NCBI RefSeq assembly: GCF_023050945.1
Contig: NZ_JALKIM010000026.1
Location: 1-46,801 of the forward strand
Reading direction: 5' to 3'
Source: Anaerobiospirillum sp. NML120448
GTDB taxonomy: Bacteria; Pseudomonadota; Gammaproteobacteria; Enterobacterales; Succinivibrionaceae
Length of the DNA stretch: 46,801 nt
Positions 16,424 through 25,491 of the stretch are shown one piece after another. The notes beneath the pieces were generated by a model. That model had not been told where the DNA came from and searched no databases. It saw only the letters and a program-made list of their open reading frames with translations. Position numbers and translations under genes: made by a program. The first letter of the stretch is position 1. Every line of letters starts with the position of its first letter.

Positions 16424-17098
16424 ATGGGAAAGGCTTTTGTTATAGCTGTTGATGGCCCTGGTGGTGCAGGAAAAGGTGAACTTACCAAGCGTTTGGCTAA
16501 AGAGCTTGGCTATGATTTATTAGACTCTGGCGCTATTTATCGTGTACTTGCTTATGCAGTACGCAAAGCTGGTCTTGCCATGTTTGATGAGGACTCTATT
16601 GTACAAGAGGCTCAGGTCTTATCCTTAAGTTTTGAAATTCAAGACGATGGTGTACATGTATTCTTAGGCGACGAGGATGTTTCTAAGGCCATTCGCACTG
16701 AAGAGTGCGGTTTAAACGCCAGCAAAGTAGCTCCACACCCTCTAGTTCGTCAGGCCTTGTTACAGCGTCAGCGTGATTTTGCCAAAGAGCCTGGTTTAGT
16801 TGCTGATGGCCGTGACATGGGTACCATTGTATTCCCAGATGCTCAAGTTAAAATCTTTTTAGATGCCTCCCCAGAGGTAAGAGCTAAGCGCCGTGTGCTT
16901 CAATTAGAGCAAGCAGGCAAAGAAGCTGACTTTGATTTGATTTTACAAGAAATTACTGAGCGTGATGAGCGTGATCGCAATCGCCCAGTCGCTCCATTAA
17001 AGCCAGCTGAGGATGCTTTAATCTTAGACTCAACTAATATGAGTATCGAAGAAGTATTTAACACTGCTATGGATTACATTAAGTCCAAACAGCAGTAA
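16424..17098 (+). CDS. cmk: Cytidylate kinase
   Basis: Cmk phosphorylates CMP and dCMP with ATP. The P-loop GPGGAGKG (11-18), the LLDSGAIYRVLAYA segment that contacts CMP, VADGRDMGTIVFPDA and the DERDRNRPVAPLKPAEDALI lid/CMP-binding segment are all present; 224 aa is the usual length. It lies immediately upstream of rpsA as in many gammaproteobacteria, but a terminator and a separate rpsA promoter stand between them. No Shine-Dalgarno sequence precedes the ATG (the 12 bases before it are GTAGTTTTACAT) and an in-frame TAA closes the frame just upstream, so this start is forced. Confidence 0.96.
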   Translation: MGKAFVIAVDGPGGAGKGELTKRLAKELGYDLLDSGAIYRVLAYAVRKAGLAMFDEDSIVQEAQVLSLSFEIQDDGVHVFLGDEDVSKAIRTEECGLNASKVAPHPLVRQALLQRQRDFAKEPGLVADGRDMGTIVFPDAQVKIFLDASPEVRAKRRVLQLEQAGKEADFDLILQEITERDERDRNRPVAPLKPAEDALILDSTNMSIEEVFNTAMDYIKSKQQ

Positions 17099-17136
17099 TT
17101 TATTAAGCATCATTTAGCAAAGCTTAATTTTTAACT

Positions 17137-17165
17137 AAAGGCAGTGAGCACCTCACTGCCTTTTG
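17137..17165 (+). terminator. Terminator of cmk
   Basis: AGGCAGTGAG (17139-17148) pairs with CTCACTGCCT (17152-17161) over a CAC loop, followed by TTTTG. Confidence 0.85.
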
Positions 17166-17400
17166 CATCAAAGAAATAAACAACACAACGCACCCACCTC
17201 CCATCCAAAGACCTCATTCTCATCGCCATCCTTCCATACCATAATGTCATCATAGAGCACTAAGCTGCCAGAGTGCTGCGACAATAAGCCAGCAGTAAGC
17301 TGCTAAAAGCCAACAGCCAGTGGCAAGAGGAAAGAGGCATAAGGCCTTTTAATAGCTCTATCAGCAAGATTGCCATGATTCATTGGCAAGGAGAAGGGCG
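17166..17400. other. Intergenic sequence before a small open frame
   Basis: Nothing beyond short direct repeats (AAGCCAGCAGTAAGC, AAGCCAACAGCC) is seen between the cmk terminator and the small frame at 17401. Confidence 0.4.
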
Positions 17401-17583
17401 ATGGCTAGGGCTGTTGCAATTGCTGTGGTGATTGCACCGTATTGTCCCTATCTGCAAGCTAATCTAATCAAAGCTAAAGTAATAGCGGGGCCGCAGGTAG
17501 GAGTAGGGTTGGCTAAGAGAGGCTTAGCTGTGGTGTTTTTAATTGGGCTTAGAATAGAGTACATTGTGAAAAAATTTGTGTAA
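17401..17583 (+). CDS. Possible 60-aa small hydrophobic/basic protein
   Basis: AAGGAG lies 7 bases before an ATG that opens 60 codons. The peptide starts MARAVAIAVVIAPYCPYL, has a second hydrophobic stretch (GLAVVFLIGLRIEYIV) and ends KKFV; it has basic residues and almost no acidic ones, so membrane association is plausible. Its stop codon lies 6 bases before the rpsA -35 element. No family is recognised. The good ribosome binding site argues for a gene, the short length and lack of homologue knowledge against. Confidence 0.35.
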   Translation: MARAVAIAVVIAPYCPYLQANLIKAKVIAGPQVGVGLAKRGLAVVFLIGLRIEYIVKKFV

Positions 17584-17588
17584 TAACA

Positions 17589-17618
17589 TTGATTCTAATC
17601 CAACTGTTTTGCTATAAT
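17589..17618 (+). promoter_or_regulatory. rpsA promoter
   Basis: TTGATT (17589-17594), an 18-base spacer and an extended -10 TGCTATAAT (17610-17618) form a strong sigma-70 promoter. Transcription would begin near 17625, giving an rpsA leader of about 90 bases. Confidence 0.75.
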
Positions 17619-17638
17619 TTGCGATTACTTAGTTAAAT

Positions 17639-17716
17639 GTGTCATGGATGACACTACATTGATAATTACCTCCTTAAAGCAGGATGCTTTAGGGTGCTTT
17701 TGGAATCATTACCTTA
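17639..17716 (+). promoter_or_regulatory. rpsA leader, S1 autoregulatory type
   Basis: Two hairpins display GGA: GTGTCAT-GG-ATGACAC (17639-17654; loop region ATGGAT) and TAAAGC-AGGAT-GCTTTA (17675-17691). A third, weaker GGT/ACC stem (17694-17712) also places TGGA in its loop. No Shine-Dalgarno precedes the rpsA ATG. This is the known design of gammaproteobacterial rpsA leaders, where folded GGA loops recruit the ribosome and free S1 competes to repress its own synthesis. Confidence 0.7.
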
Positions 17717-19390
17717 ATGACTTATAATTTTGCCGAACTCTTCGAAGAGTCCTTATCTCAACAAAACACCCGTCCTGGTGATACCACCAATGCTCAAGTT
17801 GTTGCTATTACTGATGACTTTGTAATTTTAGACTCTGGCTTCAAGTCTGAGTCCAGCATCCCAGTTGAGCAGTTCATGAATGCCCAAGGCGAGCTTGAAG
17901 TTGCTGTTGGCGATTTCGTGCCAGTAGTTCTCGAGTCCATTGAGGCTGGTGATGGCGAGACTGTTTTATCACGTGAGAAGGCCAAGCGCAATGAGGCTTG
18001 GAGCAAGCTCGAGAAAGCCTTTGAGAATGGCGATGCAGTTGTTGGTCTTATCGATGGTAAGGTCAAGGGCGGCTTCACTGTTCAGTTAGGCGGCATCCGT
18101 GCTTTCTTACCTGGCTCTTTAGTAGACGTTCGTCCAGTACGTGAGACCACCCACTTAGAGGGCAAGGAGCTTCAGTTCAAGGTTATCAAGCTTGACCAGA
18201 AGCGTAACAACGTAGTTGTTTCTCGTCGTGCTGTTATTGAGTCCGAAAACTCCAACGAGCGCGAGAGCGTATTGGCCACCTTACAAGAGGGTCAAGAGGT
18301 TAAGGGTATCGTTAAGAACCTTACCGACTACGGTGCATTCGTTGACCTCGGTGGTGTTGACGGCTTATTACACATTACTGACATGGCTTGGAAGCGTGTT
18401 AAGCACCCATCTGAGATCGTAAATGTTGGTGATGAGATTGAAGTTAAGGTTCTTAAGTTTGACCGTGAGCGTCAACGTGTTTCCTTAGGCTTAAAGCAAT
18501 TAGGTGAGGATCCTTGGGCAAACATCGCTGCTCGCTTCCCAGTTGGCTCTAACATCGACGGTAAGGTAACCAACTTAACTGATTACGGTTGCTTCGTTGA
18601 GATCCAAGAGGGTGTTGAGGGCTTAGTTCACGTATCCGAGATGGATTGGACTAACAAGAACATTCACCCATCCAAGGTTGTTTCTGTTGGCGACAACGTA
18701 ACTGTTAAGGTATTAGAGATCGACGAGGAGCGTCGTCGTATTTCCTTAGGCTTAAAGCAGTGCAAGCCAAACCCATGGATGGAGTTTGCTGAGGCTCACT
18801 CTAAGGGTGACCGTGTAACTGGTAAGATCAAGTCTATCACTGACTTCGGTATCTTCATCGGTTTAGATGGCGGCATCGATGGTTTAGTTCACTTATCTGA
18901 CATTTCTTGGCAGCAGTCTGGTGAAGAAGCCGTTCGTGACTTCAAGAAGGGCGACGAGATCACCGCTATTGTTCTCCAGGTAGATCCAGATCGTGAGCGT
19001 ATTTCTTTAGGCTTAAAGCAGATCGCTGAAGATCCATTTGCAGATTACTTAGCACAGCACCACAAGGGCTCCTTAGTAAACGGCACCGTTGAAGAGGTTG
19101 ATGCTCGTGGCGCTACCATTAAGTTAGCTGAGGGTGTAACTGGCTATATTCGTGTAGCTGATATCTCCCGTGATCGTGTTGAAGACGCCACCACCGTATT
19201 AAAGGTAGGTGACGAGGTTGAGGCTAAGTTTGTAAACCTCGATCGTAAGACCCGTCAGTTAACCTTATCCATCCGTGCTAAGGATGAGGCTGAAGAGAAG
19301 GAAGCTTTAGACACCTTAAACGATAAGCAACAACAAGAAGCTGCTCCAAATGCAATGGCTGCTGCTTTCGCTGCTGCTCGTGGTGAGTAA
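17717..19390 (+). CDS. rpsA: 30S ribosomal protein S1
   Basis: The 557-aa protein has six S1/OB repeats, the usual count and length for gammaproteobacterial S1. Characteristic stretches recur, such as [57 protein letters not shown] and [19 protein letters not shown], each followed by VLKFD/VLEID and RISLGLKQ. S1 binds mRNA on the 30S subunit and is needed to start translation of messages with weak Shine-Dalgarno sites. It has its own promoter and folded leader. Codon use is cleaner (more C/G-ending codons) than in neighbours, as expected for a highly expressed gene. Confidence 0.98.
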   Translation: MTYNFAELFEESLSQQNTRPGDTTNAQVVAITDDFVILDSGFKSESSIPVEQFMNAQGELEVAVGDFVPVVLESIEAGDGETVLSREKAKRNEAWSKLEKAFENGDAVVGLIDGKVKGGFTVQLGGIRAFLPGSLVDVRPVRETTHLEGKELQFKVIKLDQKRNNVVVSRRAVIESENSNERESVLATLQEGQEVKGIVKNLTDYGAFVDLGGVDGLLHITDMAWKRVKHPSEIVNVGDEIEVKVLKFDRERQRVSLGLKQLGEDPWANIAARFPVGSNIDGKVTNLTDYGCFVEIQEGVEGLVHVSEMDWTNKNIHPSKVVSVGDNVTVKVLEIDEERRRISLGLKQCKPNPWMEFAEAHSKGDRVTGKIKSITDFGIFIGLDGGIDGLVHLSDISWQQSGEEAVRDFKKGDEITAIVLQVDPDRERISLGLKQIAEDPFADYLAQHHKGSLVNGTVEEVDARGATIKLAEGVTGYIRVADISRDRVEDATTVLKVGDEVEAKFVNLDRKTRQLTLSIRAKDEAEEKEALDTLNDKQQQEAAPNAMAAAFAAARGE

Positions 19391-19418
19391 TTCTAAAGCT
19401 CAAAGCTCTAGACAGATT

Positions 19419-19512
19419 AGAAACTTTCATTAGTTTCTGCCAACTGTCAAGCTTATGAACTTGATAGTTAAAACCCAGACTTGGATAACACCTTGTCTGG
19501 GTTTTGTTGTTT
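19419..19512 (+). terminator. Three tandem hairpins ending rpsA
   Basis: AGAAAC/GTTTCT (19419-19438), AACTGTCAAG/CTTGATAGTT (19442-19469, one G-U on the plus strand) and AAACCCAGAC/GTCTGGGTTT (19471-19504) follow one another, the last leading into TTGTTGTTTT. The third is the terminator; the first two may protect the 3' end or form part of a 3'-derived small RNA. Confidence 0.75.
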
Positions 19513-20057
19513 TGGGGCCTATAAAAACAAAATAGTATAAAAACTATACGCAATATAATGGTAGAATTACCTTAGGCCAATTCATTAAATATTCTATAAG
19601 GTGCGCCTACTACCATAAGATAGCGCCTGATAGTGCCAGCGCTCAGCGCTTGAGCTTGCTTACTTGCCTTGCACTGGTACAGCTCCTACGCAGCTCCTGC
19701 TCATTGCCTTAATAGCACTTTTACTTGCTTAGCATTCGCACTTGCATAGTTTAGCTTGCGCTTGCATTGGCGCATGTTTCCGCTTGTACTTGTGCTTGCC
19801 CCGAGCTTGCGCTTGCGCCTTTGCTGCCCATAATGCAGCTCTACTGCATGCTTTGTCGTCTGCTCTATAGGGCTGGATCTTGGTAAATTATCCCTTTAGG
19901 GATAATATGCCAGTTGCATTTGCATTTGCATTGTCTTTTTTGCCTTTTGCTTTAGCTGGTGCTCTTTGCTTGAGGGATTGAGGGCGGTTGCGATAGGACG
20001 AGCTCGGCTAGCTTATGTGATTTCTTTTTTTAATTTTTTGTCTAAGGAGTAGGTTTG
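19513..20057. other. Intergenic region with GCTTGC-type repeats
   Basis: About 19640-19835 is made of imperfect repeats of CTTGC, GCTTGC and GCACTTGC, and 19911-19939 has three TGCATT units. No open frame with a ribosome binding site is present until the lipoprotein gene. Confidence 0.45.
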
Positions 20058-21407
20058 ATGTTAAACCTTATAGGAAGTAAGAGTGCCTTGGTGGCGCTTT
20101 GTATGGCCTCGTCTTTGTTGGTAGGTTGCCAGTCCAATATTAATAGCGTGCTCAAGTTTACCTTGGGTGAGAAGCAGTACAATGAGTTGCAGTCTCATGA
20201 AATTAAGACTGTTTCTGTACAAAGACGCTATATTCTTGAGTTTGCCGAAAACAAACCTTTGGTACAAGCTACTGCTATGCTTAAAACCTCTAAGGCTAAA
20301 GAGGGTGTTAAGCAACTAACTGAGATGGCTAATCAAGGCAATAGCTACGCTATGTACTTTTTAGGTGATTATTACACCAAGAAAGGACAACGCAAGTTAG
20401 GTAAAGAATGGACGCAAAAGGCCGTAGTGGCTCGTAATTATCTTGCCTTATTAGAGAATTTAGAGGCAGCCCGAAAAACGGCAGATCAGCAAGAAATTGC
20501 TAAATATACTCTGGAGCTGGCTATTATTGGCGATCTATCCTGTCAAGTGCTTACAGGCTACAACTATATTTATGGCAATGGCTTGCCTACCATGCATGAG
20601 GAAGGCTTAAAGTGGTTGCACAAAGTAGCTGATATCAACACTGATCTTTATGAGTGTGTGCCTGAGGAGGTTGATCAAGCAGCAGACATGATTGCTTCTG
20701 CCTCAGGTATCTTGGCTGAAATCTATCATGGCACTGTGCTTTTGGGTCGCTATCAGGATGAAGGCAAGTACAAAAAGTACTTGGCTAATGCTGCTGCCTA
20801 TGGTTTAGCCGACAAGCAATTAGAGCTTGCTATGATCTATGCTCAATCCAATAGCACTAGCAAATTGGATAGGGCCAATAAAGTATTCCAGCTTGCTTTA
20901 GACCCAAAAAATAAATCTCATAAGGTTTATGGTTTAGCCGCTTATGCCTATGCTCAGTTTATTGATGCTCATCCTGAGATCGCTGTTAACCAAGATAGCA
21001 GCAAGTATCTCAATATTGCCAAAAAGAAAGGCGTGCTAAATGATTATGGAAAATTGGGCAATTATTACTACAACATGCTTGATTACAGCAATGCTAAGTT
21101 GTACTACGAAAAGGCTCTTAACGGAAATCAGGATGACAAGGCCAATGGCTTATTTGGTTTAGGTATGCTTTATTTTGAAGGTAAAGGCGTAAATCAGGAC
21201 TACAGTCAAGCTTTATCCTATTATGAGCAAGCAAAAGCGCTCAATCATGCTGCGGCTGCGGTAAGATTAGGCCAGATGTATGCTCAGGGCTTGGGAGTGG
21301 CGCAAGATAAGGCCAAGGCCATAACTTACTTTAACCAAGCTTGTACTATGGGTGATATTGACGGTTGTGATGCCTCTAAAGAGCTCAGAGGTATAGGTAT
21401 TCGCTAA
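20058..21407 (+). CDS. Sel1/TPR-repeat lipoprotein
   Basis: The protein begins MLNLIGSKSALVALCMASSL and continues LVGC, a lipoprotein signal with the lipid-modified cysteine at residue 24; position +2 is Gln, which favours outer-membrane sorting. The rest is helical repeats; clear Sel1-like units lie near the C-terminus (GLFGLGMLYFEGKGVNQDYS, QALSYYEQAKALNHAAAAVR, LGQMYAQGLGVAQDKAKAI). Such proteins scaffold partners at the envelope; no partner is evident here. The ATG at 20058 is preferred over a TTG three bases earlier because AAGGAG then sits 8 bases away. A folded element follows the stop codon directly. Confidence 0.85.
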   Translation: MLNLIGSKSALVALCMASSLLVGCQSNINSVLKFTLGEKQYNELQSHEIKTVSVQRRYILEFAENKPLVQATAMLKTSKAKEGVKQLTEMANQGNSYAMYFLGDYYTKKGQRKLGKEWTQKAVVARNYLALLENLEAARKTADQQEIAKYTLELAIIGDLSCQVLTGYNYIYGNGLPTMHEEGLKWLHKVADINTDLYECVPEEVDQAADMIASASGILAEIYHGTVLLGRYQDEGKYKKYLANAAAYGLADKQLELAMIYAQSNSTSKLDRANKVFQLALDPKNKSHKVYGLAAYAYAQFIDAHPEIAVNQDSSKYLNIAKKKGVLNDYGKLGNYYYNMLDYSNAKLYYEKALNGNQDDKANGLFGLGMLYFEGKGVNQDYSQALSYYEQAKALNHAAAAVRLGQMYAQGLGVAQDKAKAITYFNQACTMGDIDGCDASKELRGIGIR

Positions 21408-21416
21408 TCAGCCCCT

Positions 21417-21489
21417 CCAACTGCCAGAAAGAAGTTGGTATCTTTCAAGGCTGCTAGTGCTTAGAGCAGCCTTATTTGCTGGCAGTTGG
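21417..21489 (+). terminator. Three-way-junction element after the lipoprotein gene
   Basis: CCAACTGCCAG (21417-21427) pairs perfectly with CTGGCAGTTGG (21479-21489). Inside are AAAGA/TCTTT (21428-21445), directly abutting the outer stem, and AAGGCTGC/GCAGCCTT (21447-21473) followed by ATTTG. The inner 8-bp hairpin could terminate the lipoprotein transcript; the enclosing 11-bp stem is not part of a normal terminator. Confidence 0.5.
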
Positions 21490-21516
21490 TAAAAGTATAA
21501 TTTAGTTTTAGTCTGC

Positions 21517-21933
21517 TTGGTTGTTGGAAACATCCAAGTAGATTTGTACCTGGCGGAGTTGATTCACAAGAAGAAAGGATACTATCTTCTAGCCTTAAAA
21601 GGAAATCAAGAAACCATATACAATGAAGCTAAAGAGCTGTGCGCTCACTATAAGCCAACCTCAGTAGAAAATGATTGTCATTGGCAACTTGATATCACCT
21701 TTAATGAAGATGATACTCGTAAAACAGGAAAAGCTGCGGAGAACTTTTCAAGACTCCTAAGATTTTGTATGAACTGTGTCCGAGCAGTAGTCTTTGGTAA
21801 GGATAATAAAGAATCCGTAAAAACCGAAGCCTTTATCTTAGCTAACTCAGAGGATTTGTTAATGCAGTTATCTCTGGTTAATAGACACTCTTATCAGCTC
21901 CCTATGTTAAAATTATTTTTACTTTGTTCCTAA
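21517..21933 (+). pseudogene. ISAs1-like transposase remnant
   Basis: GYYLLALKGNQETIYNEAKE and CHWQLDITFNEDDTRK, then AENFSRLLR, match blocks of ISAs1-family (DDE) transposases. The N-terminal two thirds are missing and there is no ATG start. The segment that normally lies between the ALKGNQ and HW.LDV.F.ED blocks (about 100 residues, including the YYISSL part) has been deleted, and the usual end of the protein is altered. No terminal inverted repeats were recognised. It is a dead fragment that records a past insertion between the lipoprotein and helicase genes. Confidence 0.75.
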
Positions 21934-22085
21934 GCACAATATTAAGTAGATTGAGGGGCAAAAAGCTCAATTAGCTACACTATAATCCTAAGTCTAGGAG
22001 GTGTAGATAAGATTACGCATCAATTGCTAAGCACAAGCTTGCTTTATGGTTAAGAGCACTAATTATTTCTTGAGGAGAAGAGGCT

Positions 22086-25000
22086 ATGTCTGATATGGCC
22101 AAGGCTACCATGCCTAGCAAGACTCCAGCTACAGATAAGATCACCAACTATTCTAAAGATATTTATATGAAGGCTATAGATGAGATCTTGTCTGTTAATC
22201 CTCAAGGCTATGGCTTTAACAATTTAGAGGCTATACAAGCTAAACAGGCTAAAGAAAGTTCACGGCCTGAGCAACAAAATGCACAAGTAGATAAGACTCA
22301 AGTTGAGGGCCGCTCACATAAGAGTGAGCCTAACCCATTGATTCAAGACCTTACAGTTAACACTCCTGTAAAGAGCTGCCACAAGGACAATAGTTTTAAT
22401 ATGAACAATAAAGAAAATTCTAACTCCCCATGGGGCTCTGATGCAGCTGAAGTTGCTGCCGCTTTGGGACTTAGTGCTGATGTAGTGGCAAAAGGTATGG
22501 GTGTTAAAGCAACCACCAGCAATAGTTCTGCTACCAATCAAACTAGCAAAGCAGTCAATTCAGCCTCAACCTCTGGCACTAACGGCCAAAGAAAGTCACC
22601 ATCGCTCAGTAAAGATGGCTCTAGTAAAAATTCCAAGACTACTGCTCATAAGAGTGCAACTACCCAACATAGTGGTAGTGACTTGGAGCATGATAGAAGT
22701 TTCCTCTCTATTGAGATTATGAGAGAGTTAGGTTCAGTAGTTAGTGAAGAAAACTATAAAACCTATTGTGCCAGAATGAAAAAGCATGGTCTTGAACCAT
22801 ATAGCCAAGATTTGTTGGTGGCTATGATGGTGTGCTCCTTCTTTTCTAAAGATGGCACTCTGGCGCAAAAATTATCTAACTACAATCCTCGTACTGGCCA
22901 GATGAAATTTGCCGATAGCGTAGTTAGAGCCATGGCCAAAAATGATGTCTTAATTGTTGAGGCAGGCACTGGTACAGGTAAAACTTACTCCTATTTGGTG
23001 CCACCTTTATTAGCTGATAAAAAGATTGTTGTTTCTACTAAGACTAAGGCCTTGCAAGATCAGCTTATAAGTAAAGATATTCCTAATCTGCTCTCGATGA
23101 TGGATCTAGAGCATCTGCATGCTATTAGCTTAAAAGGTCAGAGTAACTATATTTGCCGCTATCTTTTTGATGGTGATGGCAAAATCAACATGAGCTCTAA
23201 GGCCCGAGATGTTTATACTACTATTAGTGATAAGATTGAAGAGAGCTCCAACTCAATAGATAGAGACATCCGTAACGCTACTTTTGGTGAAATAAACTTT
23301 AAAGTACCAGAAAAATTCCGTCGCTATGTAAGTTGTGATTCCAATTTATGTAGAGAAATGTCTAGTAGCTGCCCTTATGCGGCACAAAAGCGTGAGCACT
23401 TGAAAAAGGTTACTGAGGCTGTTGATAAGCTAAAAGATGAAAAAGGTGATGTTAACTATGTCATGCGTAACTTTAATAAGTTCAACATGCCTAACATCTC
23501 TAGTGAGCATTGCTTTACTTTTGCATCACGCCAAGAAGCTAAACAGCGTGATATTACCGTAATTAATCATGCTCTCTTCTTTGCTGCCTTACAAAGTGAT
23601 AGTGGCATAGGTTCTATAGGATCTAGTCTACCTCTACCAGATATTTTAATTTTTGATGAAGCTCATACCTTAGCTGAGGTGGGGTGTGAGTTCTATAAAA
23701 CTGAATTTACTGCCACTATGGTAATTGATCTTATCGATAAGATAAGAACCATTTTCCCAAAGGGCGGAGACTCAGGTCAGTTAAATTGTTATTTGGCTAA
23801 GCTAGGCTATGCTGCATTTTTGCTATTCTTAGCTCTGTCTTTAATGTCCGAGGGTCGTTATGGTGTCTCGGCAATTAAGTACTTGCATAACAAGACTCAA
23901 TCTCCATTCCAGCTGTTGCAATATCGTTTGGCCGATATTCGTGCTCGTCAAGCCCTCATGGACGACTCTTACTACATGGCAGTAGTAGAAAAGGGGCTTA
24001 AGGAACATAATGCTAAACTTTATGGTGAGGAGCAGCAAGAGCTAAGTGCTGATTTGAAAAAAGGCAAAGAGAGCCAGCTCTTATCAGAAGATGAGTTACC
24101 TTTTGAGACTACTGAGCAAGACAAGCAAAGTGCTAAGCAGGAAGATGCTACCTTAGCTGCCTTATCCGAAGAAGAGCTGAAAAAGGAGCTAAGACGACAA
24201 AAACGTCAGAATACCAATCAAGATCATTCAATTGAAAGCTTTGTTAAACTTGAATATCAACGCTTAGCTTTAGACTTACAGAAAAAACTGGGCCCAGCAT
24301 CATTATATTCTTCTAAGAATGATGTTAGTGATGAGCTTCTTGATGCTATTAAAGATATCAATGGTCTGCCAGTAATTGATTCCTACTTTAGAGCTTTAAT
24401 GGGTGATATCCATAAGGCCTTAAGTAAGCTCTCCTCCATTTGGGAGAAAAATAAGGAAATCATTGCTGAGGACTATAACCTCATTCAAGAGCGTATTGAT
24501 AGCTATAAGAATTTTGTTGCTGATTTTATGACTACAGATCGCAACAAGAATCAAGAAGAGTGCTTTAAGAATGCAGGATGGGTGGAGATTGGTAAAGAGG
24601 ATGCTCCTCCTAAATTAGTAGTATGTCCTATTGATATTGGTGATCGCTTCTATAGTGCTATTGATGATCTCAAGAAAAAAGGTGTAACGGTAGTATTAAC
24701 CTCTGCAACTATTACCTTTGATAAGAGCTTTGGTAAGTTCTGCCATGAGCTAGGCTTGCCTATAGAGCAGATAACTACCCAAATTGTAGAGTCGCCTTTT
24801 AACTATGCTAAGAATGCTTGTCTTTATCTTTCTAAGACTTTCCCAGATGTGTATAGCAAGAACTTCGTAAGTGATAGCTTATACATGATTGATGAGCTGA
24901 TAAGAAAGGCTACTGGCGGCATCTTTATGCTTTGTACTAGCTTTAATAATATGAAATTAGCTAAAGAAGTGCTAGAAAAGCGCTATGGCTCTAGTCGTAC

Positions 25001-25433
25001 CATTTTGATGCAAACTGAAGATACTGTGCCTAACTTAATCAACCAGTTCAAAAAAGATGGTAAGGCCATTTTAATTGGTACCTCATCTTTCTGGGAAGGT
25101 GTGGACGTGGCTGGTAATGCCCTGTCTTTAGTAATCATTGATAAGCTGCCTTTTAAGCAAGTAGGCGATCCTATACAAATAGCACGTAAGAATAGGGTAG
25201 AGAAACTTGAAAAAGGCAATTTCTTTAATCAAGTACAAGTCCCTGAGGCTACTATTGCTTTACGCCAAGGTGTAGGCCGCTTGATCCGTAATGAAGATGA
25301 TCAAGGTGTATTGGTAATTTTAGATAATCGCTTGCTAACCAAGGGCTATGGGCCAAAGTGTGTTAACTCTTTACCTCCTATGACCAGAGTAGATAGCGTT
25401 AAAAAAGCATTACCATTTTTCAAGAAGGTCTAA
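22086..25433 (+). CDS. Enlarged DinG/YoaA-type XPD-like helicase (1115 aa)
   Basis: A superfamily 2 iron-sulfur helicase: Walker A GTGTGKT (294-300), four cysteines C417, C422, C429 and C476 suited to a [4Fe-4S] cluster, DEAH (524-527), VVLTSATI, SFWEGVDVAG and RQGVGRLIRNEDDQGVLVI as motif VI. Relatives DinG and YoaA unwind R-loops, forks and damaged DNA from 5' to 3' at the expense of ATP. E. coli YoaA is 636 aa and DinG 716; here a Ser/Asn/Lys-rich N-terminal extension of about 230 residues and a long charged insert (about 640-760, with EEELKKELRRQKRQ) account for the excess. A GAGGAG site precedes the ATG. It stands alone, converging on the next gene. Confidence 0.88.
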   Translation: MSDMAKATMPSKTPATDKITNYSKDIYMKAIDEILSVNPQGYGFNNLEAIQAKQAKESSRPEQQNAQVDKTQVEGRSHKSEPNPLIQDLTVNTPVKSCHKDNSFNMNNKENSNSPWGSDAAEVAAALGLSADVVAKGMGVKATTSNSSATNQTSKAVNSASTSGTNGQRKSPSLSKDGSSKNSKTTAHKSATTQHSGSDLEHDRSFLSIEIMRELGSVVSEENYKTYCARMKKHGLEPYSQDLLVAMMVCSFFSKDGTLAQKLSNYNPRTGQMKFADSVVRAMAKNDVLIVEAGTGTGKTYSYLVPPLLADKKIVVSTKTKALQDQLISKDIPNLLSMMDLEHLHAISLKGQSNYICRYLFDGDGKINMSSKARDVYTTISDKIEESSNSIDRDIRNATFGEINFKVPEKFRRYVSCDSNLCREMSSSCPYAAQKREHLKKVTEAVDKLKDEKGDVNYVMRNFNKFNMPNISSEHCFTFASRQEAKQRDITVINHALFFAALQSDSGIGSIGSSLPLPDILIFDEAHTLAEVGCEFYKTEFTATMVIDLIDKIRTIFPKGGDSGQLNCYLAKLGYAAFLLFLALSLMSEGRYGVSAIKYLHNKTQSPFQLLQYRLADIRARQALMDDSYYMAVVEKGLKEHNAKLYGEEQQELSADLKKGKESQLLSEDELPFETTEQDKQSAKQEDATLAALSEEELKKELRRQKRQNTNQDHSIESFVKLEYQRLALDLQKKLGPASLYSSKNDVSDELLDAIKDINGLPVIDSYFRALMGDIHKALSKLSSIWEKNKEIIAEDYNLIQERIDSYKNFVADFMTTDRNKNQEECFKNAGWVEIGKEDAPPKLVVCPIDIGDRFYSAIDDLKKKGVTVVLTSATITFDKSFGKFCHELGLPIEQITTQIVESPFNYAKNACLYLSKTFPDVYSKNFVSDSLYMIDELIRKATGGIFMLCTSFNNMKLAKEVLEKRYGSSRTILMQTEDTVPNLINQFKKDGKAILIGTSSFWEGVDVAGNALSLVIIDKLPFKQVGDPIQIARKNRVEKLEKGNFFNQVQVPEATIALRQGVGRLIRNEDDQGVLVILDNRLLTKGYGPKCVNSLPPMTRVDSVKKALPFFKKV

Positions 25434-25438
25434 AAACA

Positions 25439-25471
25439 ACAAGGCAGCTTAATGGAAATAAGCTGCCTTGC
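25439..25471. terminator. Bidirectional terminator
   Basis: CAAGGCAGCTT (25440-25450) pairs perfectly with AAGCTGCCTTG (25460-25470). It lies between the convergent ends of the helicase and the 577-aa gene. T-runs are short on both sides. Confidence 0.7.
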
Positions 25472-25491
25472 TATTATGTGTCTACCAAGTC

